A stretch of DNA of 20,058 bases from Ruminococcus sp. (GTDB lineage Bacteria > Bacillota > Clostridia > Oscillospirales > Ruminococcaceae). This document shows, piece after piece, positions 6,539 to 11,376 of the stretch. The position numbers and the translations under genes are program-made. The stretch's first letter is position 1, and each line of letters begins with the position of its first letter. The stretch covers positions 1 to 20,058 of the forward strand of contig JAAVHK010000055.1 in assembly GCA_014799765.1 (NCBI GenBank), written 5' to 3'. Under the pieces are notes generated by a model, which did not search any database, was not told the origin of the DNA, and saw only the letters and a list, made by a program, of their open reading frames with translations.

Positions 6539-6660
6539 TTTTTCACTCCCCTCTTGACTTTTTATATAATATGTGGTATAATTGTAAACAAAATGTAAAT
6601 ATCTGATTACAAAATAATTGTATCAGCCATTTATAAAAATGTCAATAAATAACTGATATT
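6539..6660. promoter_or_regulatory. Second face-to-face promoter region (copy of the switch)
   Basis: Leftward promoter for the antirepressor: TTGACA (complement of 6640-6645), 17 nt, TACAAT (complement of 6617-6622). A rightward promoter faces it: TTGACT 6554-6559, 17 nt, TATAAT 6577-6582. The layout and much of the sequence (leader with CACTCCCCTCTTGAC, TGTGnTATAAT, TATCTGATT) match 5213-5335. An imperfect inverted repeat CTGATTACAA/TTGTATCAG (6603-6626) is an operator candidate. No gene directly follows the rightward promoter: the next plus-strand start is at 6996, behind its own promoter. Confidence 0.75.
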
Positions 6661-6749
6661 TTGTGCAGTTGCATAAAAAACAAGAGATATTTTTGTAAAT
6701 AATGCATATAACCGTTTACAGTTTTTAACACGCAAAACGCAAAAAATCG

Positions 6750-6855
6750 AATTTAGTGAAATTAGTGAAAATTAGTGAAATAGACTATTCACTAATAAAT
6801 TTCCCGAAAAACAGCCAAAAACAAGGCATAAAAAATAATTAGTGAAATAGTGAAA
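6750..6855 (+). repeat. Right copy of inverted iteron module
   Basis: TTAGTG cores at 6753, 6762 and 6772 (spacing 9 and 10) are the same as in the left copy read on the minus strand. A 16-nt gap to AAATTTCCC and an A-rich tail with CAGCCAAAAACAAGG follow. This copy has an additional inverted CACTAA at 6790 and more TTAGTG/TAGTG at 6839 and 6848. It lies upstream of the winged-helix/terS-like operon. The stretch 6661-6749 holds an AACCGTTTACA (6710-6720) also seen at 5741-5751, but no gene. Confidence 0.75.
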
Positions 6856-6877
6856 GCATATCGGCGTATATAAAAAT

Positions 6878-6955
6878 ATAGTTCCAATTTTAGAACTTAT
6901 TTGTACCAAAATTGGAACTATTTTAATTGACGACCACAACATATTATGATATAAT
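6878..6955 (+). promoter_or_regulatory. Promoter of the terS-like operon with a 14-bp inverted-repeat operator
   Basis: The promoter is TTGACG 6927-6932, 17 nt, TATAAT 6950-6955. Immediately upstream is a perfect 14-bp inverted repeat (ATAGTTCCAATTTT 6878-6891 and its complement 6908-6921) with a 16-nt spacer. The left arm also begins a GTTC-N8-GAAC dyad. Lying just before the -35 box with no U-tract, it looks like an activator or repressor site. Confidence 0.8.
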
Positions 6956-6995
6956 CAACTTGAAAATCAAAATATGTCGAAAGGGCTTTTTCATT

Positions 6996-7271
6996 ATGGG
7001 TAAAAACGAACTGACACACATCAACGGGTCTGTTTTAAGGACTTTGAACGTAATTTCCGGCGGAAAATGCAGTATCTCGGGGCTTGAATACGTTTTCAGC
7101 GGAATAAATCACGGAAATCTGATTGACAGTCTGGAGTATCTCACAAAAAGTAATTATATCGAGCTTGAAAACCATGAAAAAGACCGGTTTTCAGCCACAA
7201 ATGCCGTTCTGACCGATAAGGGAATCCGTATTTTGCGTGGCTTCCTGATTGACGACTGTATAGAGGTCTGA
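6996..7271 (+). CDS. Small winged-helix-like protein preceding the terS-like gene
   Basis: A 91-aa protein. The ATG at 6996 is chosen because GAAAGGG lies 10 nt upstream; the frame also reads upstream from a TTG inside the -35 box, which cannot be the start. The alternating short helices followed by ...LTDKGIRILRGF suggest a winged-helix fold (the LTxKG wing is common in such proteins). I do not recognise a named family. It shares an operon with the gp27-like gene 7 bp downstream. In an island with no other structural genes it could be a late regulator or a partner of the terminase-like protein. Confidence 0.75.
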   Translation: MGKNELTHINGSVLRTLNVISGGKCSISGLEYVFSGINHGNLIDSLEYLTKSNYIELENHEKDRFSATNAVLTDKGIRILRGFLIDDCIEV

Positions 7272-7278
7272 AAAGTCC

Positions 7279-7809
7279 ATGAGTAGAAAAAAACGGCGAC
7301 ACTACGCTATAAACAGGCTTCCGGAAGAAGTCAGGCAGACGGTGGACGAAATGGTTAAGACCGATTTCACATACCGTGAAATTTCCGACTACATAAAAAG
7401 CTCCGGAAATGAGGTCTCACTTTCGGCAATTCAGCGATATTCCGCCAATTTAATGGAATCAGTAGAAGAATTGAAGATTTCACAGGAAAATTTTTCGGCT
7501 ATCATGAAAGAGGCTGGAAAATACGACAATATCGACTTTACGGAGCCGGTCATCAGACTGTTGTGTGGTCAGCTACTGACGAAAATCAGCAGACTTTCAG
7601 AAACGGAAATTGAACCACAAGAACTTTTGAAACATACAATAGCACTCATCAGGGCTGTAGCGTACAAGCAAAACTCAGATTTCCGGAATACGCCATTATT
7701 CGACACGGCTTCCAGAGAATTTGATAACATGATATTTGGTGCGATATACGACGAAAAACCGGAACTTTATAAAGAAATAAAAGATTTTATCAAAAGCAAG
7801 ATGCAATGA
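7279..7809 (+). CDS. Mu gp27 / DUF3486-family protein, small-terminase (TerS) candidate
   Basis: A 176-aa protein. Its N-terminus (INRLPEEVRQTVDEMV, then FTYREISDYIKSSG, then VSLSAIQRYSANL) matches the pattern of the phage Mu gp27/DUF3486 family: basic leader, LPxxVR helix, a 'REI..yi...G..vS.sai.RY' helix-turn-helix, then a helical tail. Members lie beside the large terminase gene in Mu-like phages and are regarded as small terminase subunits, which choose the DNA to be packaged. Here it stands alone with no large terminase, as terS does in PICIs. That placement suggests redirecting a helper's packaging machinery to the island. The ribosome binding site (GAGG) lies in the end of the preceding gene. 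The family call is from memory of the motif pattern. Confidence 0.65.
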   Translation: MSRKKRRHYAINRLPEEVRQTVDEMVKTDFTYREISDYIKSSGNEVSLSAIQRYSANLMESVEELKISQENFSAIMKEAGKYDNIDFTEPVIRLLCGQLLTKISRLSETEIEPQELLKHTIALIRAVAYKQNSDFRNTPLFDTASREFDNMIFGAIYDEKPELYKEIKDFIKSKMQ

Positions 7810-7815
7810 AGAAAG

Positions 7816-7855
7816 ACCACTCCGGAGCGATATTCAGGGGTGGTTACTTGTTTTT
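7816..7855 (+). terminator. Terminator of the terS-like operon
   Basis: The stem ACCACTCC (7816-7823) pairs with GGGGTGGT (7837-7844), 8 bp with one wobble, followed by TACTTGTTTTT. It starts 6 nt after the stop codon. Confidence 0.65.
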
Positions 7856-8012
7856 GGTGGGAAATCATGGGACATCGTGGGAAAAACCGGTAATATTGTG
7901 ATAAAACACGCTTGAAAAAGCACCTGTAACGCCGTGTGAGACGTTTTTAAAGCGACGGCGTATAACTTTATGCACCGTGCAGGGACGTCAAAAAAACGGT
8001 ACTACAATGCAG
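7856..8012. other. Noncoding stretch with a hairpin, between terS-like gene and right end
   Basis: No open reading frame with a ribosome binding site is visible. CGCCGT (7930-7935) and ACGGCG (7955-7960) can pair. Together with the small RNA candidate that follows, 7810-8185 is about 375 bp without protein genes. Noncoding DNA beside a small-terminase gene is where a packaging (pac/cos) site may lie, but nothing in the sequence proves one. Confidence 0.4.
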
Positions 8013-8100
8013 AAAACGAAAACTCCCCGACACATTGAAGTATCAGGGAGACAAATGAAAGAAAGAACGTAATTATTCAGAACATGAATAAAAAAACGTC
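8013..8100 (-). ncRNA. Candidate small RNA of about 88 nt
   Basis: The minus strand has a consensus promoter (TTGACA, complement of 8130-8135; 17 nt; TATAAT, complement of 8107-8112), so transcription should start near 8100. An 11-bp hairpin (CTCCCTGATAC/GTGTCGGGGAG, 8040-8050 with 8023-8033) followed by TTTTCGTTTT ends it. A first hairpin (TTATTC/GAATAA) lies near the 5' end. No start codon with a sensible reading frame is present. It is just inside the right att site and points into the element. Confidence 0.6.
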
Positions 8101-8101
8101 A

Positions 8102-8135
8102 TATATATTATAATATAATATATAAAAACTGTCAA
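8102..8135 (-). promoter_or_regulatory. Promoter of the small RNA, with an AT palindrome over the -10 box
   Basis: TTGACA-17-TATAAT on the minus strand. An 11-bp perfect inverted repeat (8102-8112 and 8114-8124, one central base) covers the -10 box and part of the spacer, which may be an operator or simple AT-rich DNA. Confidence 0.6.
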
Positions 8136-8185
8136 TATATGATACAACAATATTATCAGAATATATAAATTTTATTTAAAAAGTA

Positions 8186-8264
8186 CACACTGGCAGTGTG
8201 GAAGTCAGGGGTTCGAATCCCCTATGCTCCACCATTGAAAAACGTCTGTTTCAAGGCGTTTTTC
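8186..8264 (+). repeat. Right attachment site (79-bp direct repeat, tRNA-Ala fragment)
   Basis: An exact copy of 143-221: the anticodon arm to CCA of tRNA-Ala plus its terminator (stem 8238-8247 with 8254-8263). The 5' half of the tRNA and its promoter are absent, so this is not a functional tRNA gene. Confidence 0.93.
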
Positions 8265-8290
8265 TTTTTATTTTAAGAAAACAATGTTAA

Positions 8291-8317
8291 AACCGGTACT
8301 CACTGTAAGCACCGGTT
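8291..8317 (-). terminator. Terminator of the SH3b-protein gene
   Basis: AACCGGT (8291-8297) pairs with ACCGGTT (8311-8317), with CT/AG extending the stem after one mismatch. On the minus strand it is followed by TTTTAACATTGTTTT. It stands 17 nt after the stop codon at 8334. Confidence 0.7.
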
Positions 8318-8333
8318 AATTTTCAACTGTATT

Positions 8334-9104
8334 TTAGTGGTTCCATGCGTGACCTTGTGAGCAGTAATAACATTCGTCGGCATCATTCCAGTAAGAATCA
8401 TAACCGCATATTATGCACCATGCTTCCGGATTCCAGCCATCGTCTATGCCGTCGCCGTCAGCGTCAACGCCGATATAATAATCATTTTCATTTGCGTATC
8501 CGTATGTATAGTCATTTTCGTAAGCGATTGTTGTCGTAGTACTTGTATTTGTGTTTGTGTTGGTAGTAGTAGTTGTCTTTGCACTGCCGACTTCTGATGG
8601 GTCAGTTTTTCGTGCATCCATAAGGTTTATCCACCCGAAAGTACTTTCAGAATCTATATATCCCCATTTGTTGCCGTCGTCGTCGACAGTTTCCTTAGTG
8701 ATTTTATAACTTCCTCTGTCCGTAATAACTCCGGATACTGCACTATTGTAAGAGGGTTCGGAATAAATACTCAGTTCCGGATTCGCAAGCCTGATAAGAT
8801 ATTCCCTGAATGCTCCGTTACTCTGTACTGTAGTAGTTGTAGTAGTTTCCGTCGGTATTTCCTCAAATAACGTTGTCTGTGGTATTTCGGCAACCGTAAC
8901 GGTAGTAGTTGTAGTAACAGGTGGTACTATCACATTAACTGACATCGTGGACTGCATGGAAAGCGGGTCTGTACTGCTTGGTTTCCGCTGGTCATGAGTG
9001 AGTTTCAGAAGACTTCCGCACCATAACGCCACAAGAATCATTATTATTATCGCACCTACAATAACCATTACTTTCCCGACATTAAGAACTTTTTTCTTTG
9101 CCAT
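8334..9104 (-). CDS. Membrane-anchored SH3b-domain protein with Thr-rich linkers and zinc-ribbon-like tail
   Basis: A 256-aa protein. The start MAKKKV at 9104 is supported by AAAGGAG 9 nt upstream. Residues about 8-32 are a transmembrane segment; the rest should be outside the cell. A Thr-rich linker (TTTTTV, TTTTTT) leads to an SH3b domain (about 100-160; LSIYSEPSYNSAVSGVITDRGSYKI, WGYIDSESTFGWINL in pieces), which in this family usually binds peptidoglycan. A second Thr/Asn-rich linker follows, then a DADGDGIDDGW stretch resembling a Ca-binding loop, and a CxxC...CxxC tail (CIICG, CYYCSQGH). The Thr runs resemble those of the PASTA kinase at the window's end. It probably acts as a cell-wall-associated sensor or structural protein. 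It is the first host gene right of the element. Confidence 0.75.
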   Translation of the reverse strand: MAKKKVLNVGKVMVIVGAIIIMILVALWCGSLLKLTHDQRKPSSTDPLSMQSTMSVNVIVPPVTTTTTVTVAEIPQTTLFEEIPTETTTTTTVQSNGAFREYLIRLANPELSIYSEPSYNSAVSGVITDRGSYKITKETVDDDGNKWGYIDSESTFGWINLMDARKTDPSEVGSAKTTTTTNTNTNTSTTTTIAYENDYTYGYANENDYYIGVDADGDGIDDGWNPEAWCIICGYDSYWNDADECYYCSQGHAWNH

Positions 9105-9167
9105 TTCAATAAACTCCTTTTCCGGAAACACTCCGGTGTTCCCGACTTTTAATTATGTCTGTATAAT

Positions 9168-9196
9168 ATTATACATAACAACACAGGAAATGTCAA
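9168..9196 (-). promoter_or_regulatory. Promoter of the SH3b-protein gene
   Basis: TTGACA (complement of 9191-9196), 17-nt spacer, TATAAT (complement of 9168-9173). The leader carries a small CCGGA/TCCGG hairpin (9122-9136) just before the ribosome binding site. Confidence 0.85.
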
Positions 9197-9230
9197 TAGA
9201 TTTTTACAGGAAAAACGGCTGATTCGTTGA

Positions 9231-9303
9231 TATTGACAGATACATTATAAATATATTTTAACATATTATCACTATTGACAGATACATTATAACATGTTAA
9301 AAT
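9231..9303 (+). promoter_or_regulatory. Promoter region of the Fur-family gene with a duplicated 20-bp block
   Basis: The block TATTGACAGATACATTATAA occurs at 9231-9250 and again at 9273-9292, 42 bp apart. The second copy supplies TTGACA (9275-9280), which with TAAAAT (9298-9303) forms a promoter with a 17-nt spacer. TAACATGTTA (9290-9299) is a perfect palindrome over the -10 box and a candidate autoregulatory site. Confidence 0.75.
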
Positions 9304-9332
9304 AGAAACATAATAAGTTTCGGAGGAAAATT

Positions 9333-9746
9333 ATGAAAAATGATTCCGGATATAAAACAAGGCAGAAAGAAAAAATTCTTGACTATCTTGTAAAAAACAG
9401 GGAAAAACATACAAACGTGCATGAAATAAGCGAATTTCTTACAGAAGAGGGTACGCCGGTAGGCACTGCCACGATATATCGCCAGCTTGACAAACTCGTT
9501 GAAGCCGGTACGGTAAGGCGTTATAATTTCGACGGCAAAACAGGTGCTTGTTATCAGTACATAGAGGACAAAAAAGAATGTCACGAACATTTTCACCTGA
9601 AATGCACCGTATGCGGAAAACTTATACATCTTAACTGTGAACGTCTCTCCGGTATAGACCGTCATATATTTGAACATCATGGGTTTCAGGTTGACCCCTC
9701 ACAGACTGTTTTTTATGGTAAATGTTCCGAATGTACGGAAAAATAA
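9333..9746 (+). CDS. Fur-family metalloregulator (Zur- or PerR-like)
   Basis: A 137-aa protein of normal Fur-family length. The N-terminal winged helix (about 8-65) has the recognition-helix pattern TPVGTATIYRQLDKLVEAG. The C-terminal dimerisation domain carries two CxxC pairs (C91/C94 and C131/C134) for the structural zinc, and a cluster H84-x-H86-x-H88 that would form the sensing site with H115/H116. Family members repress metal-uptake or peroxide-stress genes when metal-bound. ECHEHFHLKC reminds me of clostridial zinc-uptake repressors, but the sequence alone does not settle Fur, Zur or PerR. CGGAGG precedes the ATG by 6 nt. It is monocistronic, and its promoter carries a palindrome that suggests autoregulation. 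Confidence 0.9.
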   Translation: MKNDSGYKTRQKEKILDYLVKNREKHTNVHEISEFLTEEGTPVGTATIYRQLDKLVEAGTVRRYNFDGKTGACYQYIEDKKECHEHFHLKCTVCGKLIHLNCERLSGIDRHIFEHHGFQVDPSQTVFYGKCSECTEK

Positions 9747-9747
9747 C

Positions 9748-9777
9748 AAAATGCTGTCTTTTTACGGACAGCATTTT
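9748..9777. terminator. Bidirectional terminator between the Fur-family gene and the zinc-ribbon gene
   Basis: An 11-bp stem (AAAATGCTGTC 9748-9758 with GACAGCATTTT 9767-9777) and an 8-nt loop, with A and T flanks on the two sides. It serves the two convergent genes. Confidence 0.9.
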
Positions 9778-9782
9778 TACTA

Positions 9783-10433
9783 TCAGAAAAATGAATAACC
9801 GAAAATATCGTCAAGGTCAAAATCAAAAATACCTGTACTATTATCAAAATCATATATCTTCCAGCCGTCGCCTTTTACTTTTACAACATAAACTGAAATT
9901 TTATCTGAATCTGAATCTTTCTTTCCCTTTATTGATACTTCAACTTTAAGTTTATAAGCCTTTTTTACCTCAGCATCGAATGAATCATCATATTCTTCCT
10001 GAATGTCTTCAAGGTCATCACCCTTTACCTTTTTCTTGTTGACAATTTTTGCGGAAAATTTAACATTTTTTCCGTAATCGTCTTCAAGTTCTTCCATTTC
10101 CTCTTCTAAGGCTTCGTCTACTTTATCAAGTAAAGCGTCCCAGTCAATGATACTGTCTTTAACTTCTTTTTTTATCTCTTTCAGCTGACTTTCGGGCATC
10201 ACAACAGAAAGAAGTTTTTTTGAATCGCACTTGTTAATAGCCTTGACAAAATCCTTGACAGGTTTCTTATAACCTGCTCCGGCAACGTTAGATACACCTA
10301 TTGCAACGGCTACAACTGCTACACCGGCAATGACAGGTACAATAAATTTATTTTTCTGCTTCGGTACAGTAATCTGACAGTTACACACTGTACCGTCGGG
10401 AACTGGTCTCCCGCAATTCGGACAAAATGACAT
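9783..10433 (-). CDS. Zinc-ribbon membrane protein of unknown function
   Basis: A 216-aa protein. The start MSFCPNCG at 10433 is chosen for GGGAGG 10 nt upstream; the longer frame to 10496 overlaps the promoter. Residues 4-19 form a short zinc ribbon (CPNCGRPVPDGTVCNC), followed by one transmembrane helix (about 31-52). The rest is a lysine- and aspartate-rich extracellular domain resembling the NTF2-like or DUF4878-type folds found after such ribbons (VKDFVKAINKCDSKKLLSVVMP, ending with GDGWKIYDFD). The layout is common for Firmicutes surface proteins of unknown role. The C-terminus is very acidic. Confidence 0.75.
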   Translation of the reverse strand: MSFCPNCGRPVPDGTVCNCQITVPKQKNKFIVPVIAGVAVVAVAIGVSNVAGAGYKKPVKDFVKAINKCDSKKLLSVVMPESQLKEIKKEVKDSIIDWDALLDKVDEALEEEMEELEDDYGKNVKFSAKIVNKKKVKGDDLEDIQEEYDDSFDAEVKKAYKLKVEVSIKGKKDSDSDKISVYVVKVKGDGWKIYDFDNSTGIFDFDLDDIFGYSFF

Positions 10434-10467
10434 ATTATAAAAACCTCCCATAAAACCATTTTTTACC

Positions 10468-10496
10468 ATTTTATCACATAATAACAGAAATGTCAA
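10468..10496 (-). promoter_or_regulatory. Promoter of the zinc-ribbon membrane protein gene
   Basis: TTGACA (complement of 10491-10496), 17 nt, TAAAAT (complement of 10468-10473). No equally good plus-strand promoter is visible for the divergent gene at 10516. Confidence 0.8.
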
Positions 10497-10515
10497 CAGA
10501 AAAGGAGAATATAAA

Positions 10516-10872
10516 ATGAAAATAAATTACATTCATGAACCTACTGACCTACAGTGCGGACAGGCTGTACTTGCTATGATACTAGGAAAAACAGTCGGAG
10601 AAATAGTCGAGTACCTCGGCAATGACCGTGAAACCAATCTGAAAGAAATGAAACAGACTTTAAGAAACTTCGGCTTTAATATTTCCGATACCCGTATCTC
10701 AGTACGTAATAAAGAGGATTTACCGACTTTATGCCTGCTCAGCCTCGAAACGCCAAGATGTTGGCACTGGTCACTGTACTATGACGGCACTTTCTATGAC
10801 CCTGAACATTACATATTAAATGATTTCCCCGAATCAAACCGCCGTTACTACTGGGAAATTTCTGTAAAATAA
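10516..10872 (+). CDS. Stand-alone peptidase C39-like domain protein
   Basis: A 118-aa protein consisting only of a papain-like fold. Expected catalytic residues are present: C14 in DLQCGQAVLAMI, H84 in CWHWSLYYDG and D95 in FYDPE. The Gln before the Cys (Q13) fits an oxyanion-hole residue. C39 domains are best known as the leader-peptide-cleaving N-terminus of bacteriocin ABC exporters, but here there is no transporter, signal peptide or precursor peptide nearby. It therefore looks like a cytoplasmic peptidase or amidase-like enzyme of unknown substrate. AAGGAG lies 9 nt before the ATG. The neighbouring MarR gene has its own promoter, which begins at the end of this gene. Confidence 0.75.
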   Translation: MKINYIHEPTDLQCGQAVLAMILGKTVGEIVEYLGNDRETNLKEMKQTLRNFGFNISDTRISVRNKEDLPTLCLLSLETPRCWHWSLYYDGTFYDPEHYILNDFPESNRRYYWEISVK

Positions 10873-10875
10873 CTC

Positions 10876-10934
10876 TTGACAAATACAGTTTCAGGTATTA
10901 TAATAAGAATAGTTATTATAATAATACTTATTAT
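10876..10934 (+). promoter_or_regulatory. Promoter and palindromic operators of the marR operon
   Basis: TTGACA 10876-10881, 17 nt, TATAAT 10899-10904. Nested inverted repeats cover the start site: ATAATAAG (10900-10907) with CTTATTAT (10927-10934), and a central perfect 12-bp palindrome TTATTATAATAA (10913-10924). This is a typical autoregulatory MarR operator layout. Confidence 0.85.
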
Positions 10935-10950
10935 TCAGGAGGTCATTTTT

Positions 10951-11370
10951 ATGGAAACTCTTCACTATTTACTAATGAAGTCACATTCGGTCATGCAGAG
11001 GAAGATTTATTCAGAGGCACAGAAATTAGGTCTGACTTCCGGACAGCCTAAAATTCTTGACTATCTCTACGAACACGAGGGCAGTGACCAGAAAACAATC
11101 GCCGGTTACTGTGAGATTGAACCGGCAACACTCGGAAGTATTCTCTTGCGTATGGAACAGAAAGGATTAATAGAACGCCGTCAGAAAAATGGTAACAGGC
11201 GGTCATTATACGTCTATCTTACCGACAGCGGAAAAGAAATCTGTGAAAAAATGCACGATATTTTCAGTCAGGCGGACAAACAGGCAGTATCCGGTATCAG
11301 TCCGGAAAAAATTCAGGAAGTCAAAAATATCCTCACTGAAATTTGTCGTAACCTCGACGGAAAGGACTGA
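10951..11370 (+). CDS. MarR-family transcriptional regulator
   Basis: A 139-aa protein. The ATG at 10951 has CAGGAGG 8 nt upstream; the frame extends to 10876 but that part is the promoter. It has the MarR winged-helix core: helix SGQPKILDYLYEHEGSDQ, recognition helix EPATLGSILLRMEQKGLIERR, and a wing with NGNRRSLYVYLTDSGKE. Flanking helices serve dimerisation. MarR proteins usually repress their own operon and release it on binding a small molecule. The palindromes in the leader fit this. The second gene of the operon is a membrane protein 6 bp downstream, the likely regulated function. Confidence 0.92.
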   Translation: METLHYLLMKSHSVMQRKIYSEAQKLGLTSGQPKILDYLYEHEGSDQKTIAGYCEIEPATLGSILLRMEQKGLIERRQKNGNRRSLYVYLTDSGKEICEKMHDIFSQADKQAVSGISPEKIQEVKNILTEICRNLDGKD

Positions 11371-11376
11371 TTCACC

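Larger units (their letters stand above)
143..8264. mobile_element. Integrated satellite-like element in tRNA-Ala, about 8.04 kb
   Basis: The limits are exact 79-bp direct repeats at 143-221 and 8186-8264. One repeat plus the content (143-8185) is 8043 bp. The content is integrase, primase-helicase, two divergent HTH regulators, AntA-type antirepressor and a gp27/DUF3486-like small-terminase candidate at the far right. No relaxase, capsid, portal, tail or lysis gene is seen. This set matches the minimal toolkit of phage-inducible chromosomal islands (int, regulators, primase/rep, terS), although the order differs from the staphylococcal ones. A shrunken prophage or a non-conjugative integrative element are the alternatives. 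Boundaries are seen directly; the satellite identity is inference. Confidence 0.8.

Noticed and set aside
8186..8264. A second tRNA-Ala gene
   Set aside because: Only the part from the anticodon stem to CCA is present; the 5' acceptor strand, D arm and promoter are missing. It is the right att site.
143..8264. Conjugative or mobilizable element
   Set aside because: No relaxase, coupling protein or type IV secretion gene is visible in any frame; the primase domains do not include a relaxase motif.
9333..9746. Firm assignment as Zur, Fur or PerR
   Set aside because: The sensing-site residues do not clearly match one subgroup and no target gene is adjacent.
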